A model generated the notes under the pieces. That model did not search any database. It had not been told where the DNA came from and was given only the letters and a program-made list of their open reading frames with translations. Below are positions 35,719-46,400 of a stretch of DNA of 64,000 nucleotides, in pieces. A program made the translations under genes and the position numbers. The first letter of the stretch is position 1; each line of letters begins with the position of its first letter. Source of the DNA: Limosilactobacillus portuensis (GTDB taxonomy: Bacteria; Bacillota; Bacilli; Lactobacillales; Lactobacillaceae); the NCBI RefSeq assembly GCF_014838735.1, contig NZ_JABUXQ010000004.1, positions 1-64,000 on the forward strand. The letters run 5' to 3'.

Positions 35719-37059
35719 TTATCTACTTAATGCTTTTCGTAACTCGTCTGAGCTATAAATTTTCCCATCTTCAAATCCCTTAAATGGATTAATCGATTCT
35801 TGGGCTGCAACCTGATACCGTTTTGCTCGACGAAGCGCATATTCCGTTAACGAACCATCTTTGACGTAGTTCAGTAATTTAGCACTTGGTGTTGTCAATG
35901 GGTTTTCAACCCGGTCCTCCAAATCTTCAAGTACTTCAGCATATTCTGGCCCCAATTGAATTTGATTTGCATACCGCTCAAGGCTCTTCACTAATGCCCG
36001 AGCAGTTGCCTGGTACTTGCAATTTTCTCGTGGATCTTCTTCCGCAACAACCTCATTCATCTTATCAGCGTTTTTAAGGATATCATTAACTTCCTCTTCA
36101 TTTAATGCTGGATGCATGATGAAGTAACTAGCAAGTAGCCGAATAAACCGTAACGTCCCTGTACGAATCCCAACTGAACTACTTGGATCAAGATCGAGCA
36201 TTCGTAATTCAAGATATTCAATTCCGTTTTTCGGCAAATCCTTAAGATTGCGATTACCTTTAAAGCGAACTGAGCCGTGGAATTCATAATCTGATGTTAG
36301 GACACCATCCTTAACTCCCTTTTCAATTCGCGCAATGTATCGATCAAGATTGGTAAAGTCACCAGTAAACTTAGTACCGAATCCATACTTACTTTGGCGA
36401 ATGCTCCGAAGTGGGTGCTGCGGTCCCTGACCATTTTCAAAGTAGTTTGCTTCCGCAATTGGACTAGCGCCAAACAGGTAAGTGATAAACCAGCGATAGC
36501 GAACAAAGCCTTGCGCTAATATTGTATAGAGGTAGTTACGAACCTCCCGCTCATCTTTAAACTTTCCCGGGAAATGTTTTTGAACTAGTGCAATAACGTG
36601 CTGATCAATGCTTAGGTTAATATGCGCGCCACAGGGAGTTCCTTGTGAGTAACCATGACGTTTTGCCCATTCTTTTAAATACGCCTCTTTTTCGGGGCCC
36701 ATCTTAGCAAGCCGTAATTTTCGCTTATCCTTTGGCAACCGTGGCGGCATTGATAATGGCCAAAGCAATTCTCCAGGAGCTAATGCTGAACGTAACGAAT
36801 TATTAATGACATATAAGTAGTGCATTGCATCAAGCGCGTGTTGAGCAGACGGCGTTACCGTTTCAGACATTGTTTCCAAAAAATCATTGGTAATCCATGG
36901 ATTAGTTTTTTCATCGCCAATTGCCGATGGATACGGCTCCTGACTAATATTGCCATTCTCATCCACCCGTTGCATTTCGATTTCAAGGCCCATTGTAAAA
37001 TCCTGAGTCTTTGCAACAGCCTCATTATCAAAGATTAATTGACCAATTTGACTGAACAT
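35719..37059 (-). CDS. gshA: glutamate-cysteine ligase
   Basis: 446 residues from ATG behind GAGGAGG. It forms gamma-glutamylcysteine from Glu, Cys and ATP. The GshA family signatures MGLEIEMQRVDENG, TPSAQHALDAM, GELLWPLSMPPRLP and GTPCGAHINLSI are present. It corresponds to the N-terminal ligase of fused GshF but has no ATP-grasp half, and no gshB lies nearby. The cell may therefore stop at gamma-glutamylcysteine or import the rest; this cannot be settled here. Confidence 0.92.
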   Translation of the reverse strand: MFSQIGQLIFDNEAVAKTQDFTMGLEIEMQRVDENGNISQEPYPSAIGDEKTNPWITNDFLETMSETVTPSAQHALDAMHYLYVINNSLRSALAPGELLWPLSMPPRLPKDKRKLRLAKMGPEKEAYLKEWAKRHGYSQGTPCGAHINLSIDQHVIALVQKHFPGKFKDEREVRNYLYTILAQGFVRYRWFITYLFGASPIAEANYFENGQGPQHPLRSIRQSKYGFGTKFTGDFTNLDRYIARIEKGVKDGVLTSDYEFHGSVRFKGNRNLKDLPKNGIEYLELRMLDLDPSSSVGIRTGTLRFIRLLASYFIMHPALNEEEVNDILKNADKMNEVVAEEDPRENCKYQATARALVKSLERYANQIQLGPEYAEVLEDLEDRVENPLTTPSAKLLNYVKDGSLTEYALRRAKRYQVAAQESINPFKGFEDGKIYSSDELRKALSR

Positions 37060-37238
37060 TGCTGTCCCTCCTCATAACTCTCTCATTATTTTCTAATAAT
37101 ATACATGTTATGTTCCTCTAAGGCAATATTCAACCATAAATACTAAAGATTATTAAGTTCACTACTGAACTAGGCTGTCGTTTAGGTAATAGTACAAATA
37201 AAATTTAAGTATTTATTCACTAACTTTTAGCCTATTCT

Positions 37239-37730
37239 TTATTCTTTTCGTAACTCACTAACCAACTCATTAACTTGTTGTTGCTGTTTCGAAGTTTGAT
37301 AAAACCTCCTTGCTAATTGTCTTACCGTTACTTCCTTTTTTCGTCTTATTTGGTTATTTTGACTATCTTTAATCTCAACAGTTTGATCTTCATTAACTGA
37401 AAAGTAGATGATTCTCTACCTCTCACCTGCTGCAATTAGGAAGCTCTCATTCTCCCCAACTCCTTTTGGAACGGTATCTGACGGTTTAACGACTCCATAG
37501 ACTAGTTGATTGTTATTAAGCTGTTCTGTCAACCACTTTGGATCCATCTCTAAACCAACTAAAATGCTCAACTGTTGATCAGTTTGCCTTAGCCGCGACT
37601 TCTGACTGGTTTCCTGCACGGTTTTTGTTTTCTCACTGTGACTATCTTTTAGCGCAACACTTACAGCTCCTCCTATTCCAATTACAACTACCACTAATCC
37701 TAAAAATTTAATTATCCTTTGTCGCTTCAT
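37239..37730 (-). pseudogene. small membrane-anchored protein interrupted by TAG
   Basis: ATG 37730 opens MKRQRIIKFLGLVVVVIGIGG, a single N-terminal membrane anchor or signal. The first segment ends at TAG 37416-37418 after FLIAAGER. The same frame then continues without interruption for 58 codons (IIYFSVNEDQTVEIKD, ending VNELVSELRKE) to TAA 37239-37241. The joined 163-residue product resembles secreted lactobacillus proteins of the Lreu_0056 type (a VYGVVKPS, GVGENESF then IYFSV pattern). A Tyr codon turned to TAG is the simplest explanation. Function unknown. Confidence 0.7.
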
Positions 37731-37749
37731 CGTTCACCCCTCGATCTAA

Positions 37750-37795
37750 CCAAAAAAGGAAACACAACGAAGAATTTCAACGTTGCATTTCCCTT
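37750..37795 (-). terminator. terminator of the maltose operon
   Basis: GGGAAATGCAACG pairs with CGTTGTGTTTCC, followed by TTTTTT on the minus strand. A second hairpin (GGATGGA/TCCATCC, 37822-37851) precedes it after pgmB. Confidence 0.75.
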
Positions 37796-37911
37796 ATGCA
37801 GTGATATTCACTTTTAGCAAGGATGGATTTAGCTGTTAATACCATCCATCCTCCTCCCAATTATCCAACTGAACTAATATTCTTAATTATTCATTTGATA
37901 GAGAGTTAACA

Positions 37912-38574
37912 TTAGTTCATTTGTTTCTTAATTGCTGCCAGCGAAACATCACCAGTTTCAGCAAACTTAACATCGGCATCCTTCAATTCTGAGCCGAAGC
38001 CGATGGAAAGTTCACCAGCACGATTAATTGATTCAATTCCTGCTTGAGCATCTTCTAAGCCTGCTACTTGATCAGCAGGAAGATTCATTAGCTTAGCTGC
38101 TTCACTATAAATCTCTGGGTCTGGTTTACCGTGAGTTAACTTAGCAGGATCCACAATTCCTTCAAAGTAATCAGTAATTTGTAAGTACTTTAATACTTTA
38201 GGTGCATTCTTAGAAGCTGAGGCCAAAACAATATGGTAGTTGTTCTCCTTTAATTCGTCCAAGAAGTCCTTCATCCCTGGAAGAATATCCGCAGGAGTCA
38301 ATGTTTCAACTAACTTAATGTAGTTGTCATTCTTTTCGGTAGCCAATGCTTCTTTTTCTTCTTGAGTATAGTCATTCTCGTGACCACCAGCCTTCAGGAT
38401 CAATTCTAGGGAATCCATCCGGCTAACACCCTTTAAACTGTCCGCAAGTTCAGGAGTCCATTCTGTGCCAACTTTATCAGCAAGTTGGTGCCATGCTTGA
38501 CCGTGGAAACGGGCAGTATCAGCGATTACACCATCAAGGTCAAAAGCAAAACCTTTCAAATCTTCAAACTTCAT
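37912..38574 (-). CDS. pgmB: beta-phosphoglucomutase
   Basis: 220 residues, HAD superfamily. Nucleophile and acid in FAFDLDGVIADTARFH, cap residues KGVSRMDSLE, motif II ASASKN, Lys in HGKPDPEIY and AGLEDAQAGIESI with metal-binding Asp. It converts beta-glucose 1-phosphate, released by the adjacent maltose phosphorylase, to glucose 6-phosphate. Confidence 0.95.
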   Translation of the reverse strand: MKFEDLKGFAFDLDGVIADTARFHGQAWHQLADKVGTEWTPELADSLKGVSRMDSLELILKAGGHENDYTQEEKEALATEKNDNYIKLVETLTPADILPGMKDFLDELKENNYHIVLASASKNAPKVLKYLQITDYFEGIVDPAKLTHGKPDPEIYSEAAKLMNLPADQVAGLEDAQAGIESINRAGELSIGFGSELKDADVKFAETGDVSLAAIKKQMN

Positions 38575-38594
38575 TATCGAAATTCCCCCAGTAA

Positions 38595-40847
38595 TTACTT
38601 CAATTCAAGCTTCTTACCGTCAAGATCAATGGTAATTGGGTCACCTGATACCAAGTCAATCTTAGTACCGTGCTTGTCAACTTTAACCTTTAAGATCCGA
38701 CCACGGAACATTTGACGGAATTGGTATGAGTTCCACTTCTTAGGAAGGAATGGTGCATAGTGTAATTCGTTACCCCGAACACGCATGCCAGCGAATCCTT
38801 GAACGATATCAAGCCATGAACCAGTCATTGAAGTGATGTGTAAACCATCTGAAGTATCATTGTTGTAGTTATCAAGGTCAAGACGAGCTGAACGTTCATA
38901 TAATTCAACAGCCTTGTCTTCGTAACCAATATCAGCAGCGATGATTGAGTAAACAGAAGCAGAAAGACTTGATTCGTGAACCGTAAATTGTTCGTAGAAG
39001 TCAAAGTTGTTCTTCTTTTGTTCCTTAGTAAAGTCATCAATGAAGTCCCAAAGACCTTGGATAACGTCACCTTGCTTTACGTATGGTGAACGTAAGATCC
39101 GGTCCCATGACCAGTGTTGGTTAAGTGGTAACTGATCACTTGGAATTTCAGAAACTGGTGTTAAGTCCTTATCCATGAAGCCATCATTTTCTGGGAAGAT
39201 GTCACGTTCCTTATCGTAAGGAAGGTACATGTTATCAACGATTCCCTTCCAACGACGCTTTTCGTCTTCGGAAACGTTAAGCTTCTTAGCAACCTTATCA
39301 TCAACTTCGTCCAGGATTTCAAGAGTGTACTTAAGAGTCCACCGGCAAAGAAGGTTAGTGTACCAATCGTTGTTAACGTTGTTGTCGTATTCATCAGGAC
39401 CGGTTACAGCGTGAAGCATGTACTTGTTCTTGTTTTGTGAGTAGTGAACACGATCAGCCCAGAAACGAGAAATTTCAGTTAAGACTTCTGCACCTTCATT
39501 GAGAACGTATGACTTATCGCCAGTGTACTTAGTGTAAAGGTAAATAGCAAAGGCAATGTCTCCATTACGGTGGATTTCTTCAAAAGTAATTTCCCATTCG
39601 TTGTGACATTCAATCCCGTTGAAGGTAACCATTGGGAATAATGCACCATCAAGGTCTTGTTGCTTAGCGTTAACAAAGGCACCGTCTAATTGCTTGTAAC
39701 GGTACATTAACAGGTTCCGTGCAACTTCAGGGTTAGCTACCCCAAGGTAAACCGGAATACAGTAAGCTTCAGTATCCCAGTAAGTAGCACCACCGTACTT
39801 TTCACCAGTAAATCCTTTTGGACTGATGTTAAGACGGTAATCGTTACCGTAGTAAGTAGAGAAGAGTTGGAAAAGATTGAACCGAATTCCTTGTTGTGCT
39901 CCATCGTCACCATCAATTTCAACGTCAGACTTAACCCAACGATCTGCCCATTCTTGAACATGAGGTTCGAGAAGGTCGTCAAAGCTTTGATCATCAAGCT
40001 TTTCACTTAATTCATCAAGGTGCTTTTCGATTGCTTCTTGAGAGTCAAAGTCACGTGAAGTTACAACAACTGTCCGCTTTTCGAAGTTAACTTCCTTACC
40101 AGCAGCAACTGTTCCAGCAAAGGTGTTGTAAGCATCCTTTTCGTCAGTTCCATCACCAACATGGTCAAGGTCGGTCTTGGAAGTGGTCTTCATTCCAACA
40201 GTGAATTGTGGAGTACCAAAATCATTCTTCTTAGTCATGGAAGTTAATTCGGCATGTTCACCGTTAGCAGACTTATTAAGAACATTCCAGAATTGTTCAT
40301 CATAATTAGCATCTTCGTTGTAAACGTCAGCATCGATCATGCTAGTGATTTCTACCTTAGCATCACCAGTACCACGGTTCTTGATGTGAAGGCGCTGGCC
40401 AACTAATTCCTTTTGGGTAGCACTTACGAACCGTTCAAAATTGAAGTACATTTCAGTACCACCAATTTCAACAGTAAATTCACGTTCTAGGACACCACGC
40501 TTCATGTCAAGATCAAGCTTAAAGTCCTTTGGCGTTTGCTTAGCAAGGTCAAGTTGTTCGCCGTTAACCTTGATAATTAACTTCATGAAGTTAACTGCGT
40601 TGATCATCTTACCGAAGTACTTAGGATAACCATTCTTCCACCAACCAACACGAGTCTTGTCTGGGAACCAAACACCACCAAGGTATACACCTTGCATGTG
40701 GTCGGCTGAGTATCCTTCTTCAAAGAAGCCACGCATACCCAAATTTTCGTTAGCTAAACTAGTCATTGATTCTTGAAGACGCTTATCTTCAGGATCCCAT
40801 TTATGAGTTGCAACGTGCCATGGAGCAATTTCAAATGTTTGTTTCAT
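38595..40847 (-). CDS. mapA: maltose phosphorylase (GH65)
   Basis: 750 residues, the family length. It splits maltose with phosphate into glucose and beta-glucose 1-phosphate, saving ATP. GH65 layout: N-terminal beta-sandwich (ENLGMRGFFEEGY, GVYLGGVWF), an (alpha/alpha)6 barrel with WDTEAYCIPVYL and the general acid Glu in TGPDEYDNNVNN, and a short C-terminal sheet. Its position between the transporter and pgmB supports maltose rather than trehalose or kojibiose, though specificity is not certain by sequence. Confidence 0.93.
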   Translation of the reverse strand: MKQTFEIAPWHVATHKWDPEDKRLQESMTSLANENLGMRGFFEEGYSADHMQGVYLGGVWFPDKTRVGWWKNGYPKYFGKMINAVNFMKLIIKVNGEQLDLAKQTPKDFKLDLDMKRGVLEREFTVEIGGTEMYFNFERFVSATQKELVGQRLHIKNRGTGDAKVEITSMIDADVYNEDANYDEQFWNVLNKSANGEHAELTSMTKKNDFGTPQFTVGMKTTSKTDLDHVGDGTDEKDAYNTFAGTVAAGKEVNFEKRTVVVTSRDFDSQEAIEKHLDELSEKLDDQSFDDLLEPHVQEWADRWVKSDVEIDGDDGAQQGIRFNLFQLFSTYYGNDYRLNISPKGFTGEKYGGATYWDTEAYCIPVYLGVANPEVARNLLMYRYKQLDGAFVNAKQQDLDGALFPMVTFNGIECHNEWEITFEEIHRNGDIAFAIYLYTKYTGDKSYVLNEGAEVLTEISRFWADRVHYSQNKNKYMLHAVTGPDEYDNNVNNDWYTNLLCRWTLKYTLEILDEVDDKVAKKLNVSEDEKRRWKGIVDNMYLPYDKERDIFPENDGFMDKDLTPVSEIPSDQLPLNQHWSWDRILRSPYVKQGDVIQGLWDFIDDFTKEQKKNNFDFYEQFTVHESSLSASVYSIIAADIGYEDKAVELYERSARLDLDNYNNDTSDGLHITSMTGSWLDIVQGFAGMRVRGNELHYAPFLPKKWNSYQFRQMFRGRILKVKVDKHGTKIDLVSGDPITIDLDGKKLELK

Positions 40848-40872
40848 AATTCAATTCCTTCCTTCTTTAGAC

Positions 40873-40909
40873 AATAGGGCTGTGGCTAATTCCCGTCACA
40901 GTCCTATTT
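40873..40909 (-). other. intercistronic hairpin between malT and mapA
   Basis: AATAGGACTGTG pairs with CACAGCCCTATT around a 12-base loop, 26 bases upstream of mapA. There is no long T-run, so mRNA processing or partial termination is more likely than full termination. Confidence 0.5.
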
Positions 40910-40944
40910 TAGTTTAATTTACTTTATTATTCAGCTTATCCGCC

Positions 40945-42291
40945 TTATTCAGCGTAAGTTTCCTTAATTGTACCAACTGAAAGAGCACCAAGAGCTAACA
41001 CAATTCCGCCAAGGATAAACATGTTAACTTGTGAGTGACCAAAGAGTGGGAACAATGCAAAACTAAGCAATGAGGCAACGATTTGTGGTAAACAAATTGA
41101 ACCGTTAAAGAGTCCAAGGTAAGTACCCATGTGCTTACCAGACAATGCGTTGGTAACAATAGTTAATGGGTAAGTGTTCATTCCGGCCCATGCAATCCCA
41201 ACAAGGATATATGAAATAATCAATGTCCATTGGTCGTGGATAAAGAAGACAGAAATAAAACCAAATGCACCAAGAAGTAAACTACCAGCATAACCTAGCT
41301 TGTGGTACTTGTTAGGAACCTTAGCTAAAACATATGACCAAACAACAGCGGCAATTGATTGAACAGCGGCTAAAACCCCGTACCAGTTACCAGCAGCTTG
41401 GTAACCTGCTGAAGTAGCGTTAGTAGTATCCCAAACGTTCTTAGCAATAGCACCTGCTGAGTATGTCCAGAGGTATTGGAAAGCAAACCAGCAGAAGAAT
41501 TGAACAAGGGTTACAGTCCAGAATGCCTTAGGAGCAGTCTTTAGCAAGGTGAACCAGTTTCCACCTTCCTTGTTATCTTCTTCAGTAATTCCGTGGTACT
41601 TAGCGTAGGTTGCTGGGTCATATTCATGAACCCGAAAAACAGTGAACAAACTAGTAATAACCAGTAAAGCAGCACCAACATAGAAAGCAACCTTAACAGA
41701 ATCAGGAACAACCCCTTTAGGAGCAATGTTCTTAACCCCAAACCAAGTGAACAAGAATGGGAAGATAGCAGCTAATACGGCACCGGTGTTTGATAAGAAA
41801 CTTTGAATACCGTATGCATAACTCTTTTGGTCATCATTAACCATATCCCCAACCATCATCTTGAATGGTTGCATTGCTACATTAGATGACAAATCAAGGA
41901 AGGCAACGGTAATAGCACCAAACCACAAAGCAGCTAGTGAACCATACCCGAAACCAAAACTACCTGAGTTCGGCAATAGTAACATAACAATAACAGCAAC
42001 AATCATCCCCAAAAGAAGGTATGGGAGACGACGACCACCGAGCTTTGGTGCCCAAGTACGGTCAGAATAGTAACCGACGATTGGTTGAACAACAAGTCCC
42101 ATTAAAGGTGGTAGGATAAAGAACCATCCCAAGTTGTTAGGATCGGCACCAATAGTTTGGAAAATCCGACTCATTTGTGAACTTTGCAAGGTGAAGGCAG
42201 TCTGAACACCCAAGAACCCGAAGTTGATCATCCAAATCGTACTCTTGGAGAGTGTTGGCAAGCCTGCGCCCGCTGGCTTTTCTTGACTCAT
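40945..42291 (-). CDS. malT: maltose transporter, MFS/GPH type
   Basis: About 448 residues with 12 membrane segments. The start is ATG 42289-42291 behind AGGGGTG; the open frame reaches 42333 only through the operator. TIWMINFGFLGVQTAFTLQSSQMSRIFQ, GYYSDRTWAPKLGGRRLPYLLLG (helix 2-3 loop) and SSNVAMQPFKMMVGDM resemble SLC45/GPH sugar-proton symporters. First gene of the mal operon. Confidence 0.9.
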   Translation of the reverse strand: MSQEKPAGAGLPTLSKSTIWMINFGFLGVQTAFTLQSSQMSRIFQTIGADPNNLGWFFILPPLMGLVVQPIVGYYSDRTWAPKLGGRRLPYLLLGMIVAVIVMLLLPNSGSFGFGYGSLAALWFGAITVAFLDLSSNVAMQPFKMMVGDMVNDDQKSYAYGIQSFLSNTGAVLAAIFPFLFTWFGVKNIAPKGVVPDSVKVAFYVGAALLVITSLFTVFRVHEYDPATYAKYHGITEEDNKEGGNWFTLLKTAPKAFWTVTLVQFFCWFAFQYLWTYSAGAIAKNVWDTTNATSAGYQAAGNWYGVLAAVQSIAAVVWSYVLAKVPNKYHKLGYAGSLLLGAFGFISVFFIHDQWTLIISYILVGIAWAGMNTYPLTIVTNALSGKHMGTYLGLFNGSICLPQIVASLLSFALFPLFGHSQVNMFILGGIVLALGALSVGTIKETYAE

Positions 42292-42329
42292 AATTACACC
42301 CCTAATTATCTTAAAATTAATGCTTCTCG

Positions 42330-42402
42330 TCATGAAAGCGCTTCATGACTTTTTACAATTAATAATATACCAGATTCCTCACTTTTGCGCAACCGTTTGC
42401 AC
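42330..42402 (-). promoter_or_regulatory. mal promoter with two LacI-type operators
   Basis: -35 TTGCGC (42387-42392), 17-base spacer, -10 TATATT (42364-42369). GTGCAAACGGTTGCGC (42387-42402) is a LacI-family operator overlapping the -35. A second palindrome GTCATGAAGCGCTTTCATGA (42330-42349) lies just downstream of the start site. MalR, and possibly CcpA, are the expected binders. Confidence 0.8.
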
Positions 42403-42503
42403 AAAATTTTTGGAAGGGTTTTCTTTATACAAAAACAAAAAGACCGAAATATCAATAATTTCAGCCTAATTTTTTCTTTAATTTTAACTAGTGTGTTCTC
42501 GTA

Positions 42504-43439
42504 TTAATTAACTTGAAATGTGACATAACTGTGGTGCCTCATTGGATCGAAAAGCAACTTAACTGCCTCTCTTCCCAACTCACGGGGACGCAAATCAATC
42601 CGCCCATCACTATTTGTCAGCATTCCCATTAACCGACTATTGTTAAAGCAAAATACTGGCAACGAGCGCTTTTGTAATTCATGAGAAAACCGAACAAATA
42701 ACAAATCATCAGAGAACAATAAACCATCCGTTTCTGGATGGTTATTAAGAAAATCATCCAACGAATCAGCATTCGTACCCAATTGCCAAACAACTGCTTC
42801 TAAATGATGAGTACTCATGCATTCATCATAACCAGCAGCCCGTTCTCGTTCAAACAGCCAAGGATCAACCGATTCAAGAAAAGCCGGATGAGTCAAATGA
42901 TGGATTTTTAACAGTTGTTCTGTTGCTGCTTTCCCGGCAGCAACGTTATCGTTATCAACGAATCGATCCGGATAATGATCCGTTGGGTGACCAATAATAA
43001 CAAAGTTAAGGTTATTCTGTCGTAAATAAGCTGTTATAGGATCATTACTCATTGCATAGAAAACCAGGAAATTATGCACTTTAGATTGATTAACCATTGA
43101 ACGAACCTCTTCAAGCAATTCATCTTGAGTTGCAGCAATTGCTACCACCATTTCGTAGTGTAGTGGCTGAAGTGCTGTACTAACTCCCCGCATGAGGTCA
43201 ATATGAAATGGGTTTGCTGGTGCCGTATCTTCCGTAACTGGAAAAATTAACCCAACCATATTCGATTCTCCACGAGTAAGGTTCCGCGCAGTGTAGTTAG
43301 GTTGATACCCTAACTCTGCCGCAATCTTCTTAACCCGTTCTCGTGTTTCCGCACTAATTCGCGGATTATCATTCAACGCCCGTGATGTCGTTGAAACGGA
43401 TACTCCCGCATGTTTTGCAATGTCCTTAATTGTTACCAT
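42504..43439 (-). CDS. malR: LacI-family maltose regulator
   Basis: 311 residues. N-terminal HTH TIKDIAKHAGVSVSTTSRALN with hinge helix YTARNLTRG; the periplasmic-binding-like effector domain follows. It is encoded just upstream of the mal promoter that carries LacI-type operators. Its ATG overlaps the addA stop (TAATG), so it appears to be expressed as the last gene of the addBA transcript and translationally coupled to it. Confidence 0.92.
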   Translation of the reverse strand: MVTIKDIAKHAGVSVSTTSRALNDNPRISAETRERVKKIAAELGYQPNYTARNLTRGESNMVGLIFPVTEDTAPANPFHIDLMRGVSTALQPLHYEMVVAIAATQDELLEEVRSMVNQSKVHNFLVFYAMSNDPITAYLRQNNLNFVIIGHPTDHYPDRFVDNDNVAAGKAATEQLLKIHHLTHPAFLESVDPWLFERERAAGYDECMSTHHLEAVVWQLGTNADSLDDFLNNHPETDGLLFSDDLLFVRFSHELQKRSLPVFCFNNSRLMGMLTNSDGRIDLRPRELGREAVKLLFDPMRHHSYVTFQVN

Positions 43440-46400
43440 TACGGCCGTCCCTCGATTTCAAATGGAATAAACTCACCTAATTCTACCAGGTAGAGTCCCA
43501 TCTGAACAACCGGTATTGGCTTCATAATATTTAATGCTTGTCGGTATAACTCCAGCTGACCACGATAACGACCAGTAATTTTAGCTAGCTCAAATTCTCG
43601 ATACTGGGGATCAATATGATCAGTTTTGTAATCAACTAAAATAATTCCTTTGGGAGTTTCTAAATACCCATCAATAATCCCATGAATCAGGATCCGCTCA
43701 TCATCCTTTGCTTGAACCTCTTTAAATAGTTCATGACCATTCATTATCATCGCAAAGGGTTCTTCTCGATGATACTTTTGACCATTAGCGATAACCTGTC
43801 GTCCTGGATCTGTTTGGAAAAATGCAGCAATCCCTTCCGCATTAATAAACGGTGCTACTGCAGAGTTAATTAGGTGATCCTTGACCAACTGCCGGATCTC
43901 ATTACGAACTTGAGCCAACGTGATTTCTTTGCCATCCAGTGGCAATTTTTGAAATACCAGGTGGGTGGCTGTCCCAACCTCTGTTGCTGCTGGCGACCGA
44001 TCACCCTGTTGGATAAACTGTGGTGTCGCAAAATCGTTTCTTAAATATAGTCCACGGTTCTTCGCCTTTCGTTGTTGTTCATAATCCCACTGGCCCATTT
44101 CACGATTATCCGGATCTTCAAACACCCGTTTTACATCCGTAACTGATTGGTAGGCCGTCGTTTTGGTTGCAACTTCATGTGGATAACGAAAGGCAAGGAT
44201 CTGATCAATTTCTTCTGCTGACAGGGACTTGAGTGATTGCAAATCTTCATCACCCGTTACGTTGATTGGACTAGTTAACTTTTCCAGTTGTTGATCAACA
44301 TCAGTTGCGGTGAAAGTTTTGGCAATGAAAAATGGTTCTGTCGCCATCCCGGTAAACTTTTTCCCTGTATTAAGAGGACTCTCTTCCAGAACAATTCCCT
44401 TATCTGTTATGTCATCCCCTGAAATGCTTAACTTAGCGGCATTAAACTGGTTAGAATACCGTGCAAGAGCTAAACCAATCCAGTCCATAAAAGACTTTGC
44501 GTTTATCCGTAACTGCGAGCCAAGCAATTGCTGGCTGCTTTGAAATGCCTTTTGCCAACTATTCCATGCTTCAACTAGTTTTTGGCCCCCTCGCGTTTCG
44601 TTAAACGATGCCGTAATGACTAGTCGCTGTTCAGCTCGGGTTAGTGCAACGTAAAGGACCCGTAAGTCTTCTGCTCGTTCTCCCTGCTGAATACTATTTA
44701 AAATAATTTGTCGCTGGGGCGTATCATAAACCAGCCGTTGTTGATCCATTACCTTAATACCAACTCCAGAATTCGGGTCAACAACCGCATTTTCCCGAAC
44801 TGCCGCATTATTAAAATGGTGGCTTGTATTAATCAAGAAAACAACCGGAAATTGAAGGCCCTTACTTCCATGAATCGTCATTACATTAACGGTATTCGTG
44901 TCTAATTGTGTTGGCGCCACCCCGAGATCCTGATCATGTTCCTGCATTTTTTCAATAAAGCGCGTGAACTGATAAAGCCCCTTAAAACTACTTTGCTCAT
45001 AAGTATGCGCCCGTTCATATAGTGCATGAAGATTGGCCTGTCGTTGTTGCCCACCAGGCATTGCACCAACATAGTCTAAGTAACCAGTTTCCTGATAAAT
45101 GTGCCAAATTAAGTTAACTAAAGTTTGTTGTTGGGCTACTTGCCGAAATTCGGTTAACTGCTCAATGAAAGTAGTTATTTTTTGCTGAAGACGTGTTAAT
45201 TGATCTGGATTCAACGCTGATGATTGCTGAAGACTGTGATTTTCAAAGTTACTCTGACACGTCATTAATGCCGTATAAAAGTCTGCTCGACGGTTTTGAA
45301 GACGAATGAAAGCTAACTCTTTATTACTAAGGCCAACAATCGGTGAACGAAGAACTGCAACTAATGGAATGTCCTGCTTAGGATTATCAATAATCTTTAA
45401 CAATGCCATCATTACCCTAACTTCCGTTGCTTGAAAATAGCTTTCAACATCATGGACTGTCAACGGAACTTCCAGCTCGTTAAATTGCTCCATTAAAGTA
45501 TTATTAATGTTCTTTGTTCGCTCGAGGAGAACAATATCCCCATATTGAACCGGCCGCATTTGCTGTGTCTTTTTATCGTAAATTAATTCTTTATTAGCTA
45601 CCATCTGCTTAATTCGCATGGCAACCATTCGTAGTTCTCCAGTTAGCTTATCGTCTTCTTGGGGAAGCTTAGGATTAACATTAGCATCGTAAAGTAGTAC
45701 CTCAGCAGGAGTAACTCGATTATCTGGATTTTCATCATAGTAAGTTGCGGCATACTTTAAGTGAGCATCCTTATCATAATCAATCTCACCAACCTGACGA
45801 TCCATCAATTGTTCAAATAAAACATTTGTAAAACCAGTCACATTTTGCATTGACCGGAAGTTCTCTGCTAGAACAATTGATTCGCCACCCTTTCCTTTAC
45901 GGTAATTTTCATATTTTGTAAGGAAAAGAGTCGGATCTGCTTCACGAAAACGGTAGATTGACTGCTTCACATCACCAACCATGAATAAGTTTTGCTGATC
46001 TGGATTAGCTAACTGCATCAAGATCTTTTCTTGAAGTGGGTTCGTATCCTGATACTCATCAATCATGATTTCTTGATAGTGTTCACGTAATTCATTAACA
46101 AGGGTAACCCAATCTGGCTGATCTGCCGGTGGCGTTAAAATTTGGTAAGCATAGTGCTCCAAATCGCTAAATTCTAAAACATGACGGTTCAATTTTGCTT
46201 GTTGATAAGCTCGTGAAAATTCAATTGTAACCGCTGATAATTCATTTAGAATCCCGGCCGCATGATTAGCAATTTGTCGGAACCGTTGCTCATCGTATTC
46301 AAAATAATCCGTCACTAAGGATTTCAGTTGTTCTTTAAGTCCGTTTCGTGTCTTTATTAAGGATTGGTAAGTCTCATATTCAGGATCTTTCTTCTTTGCG

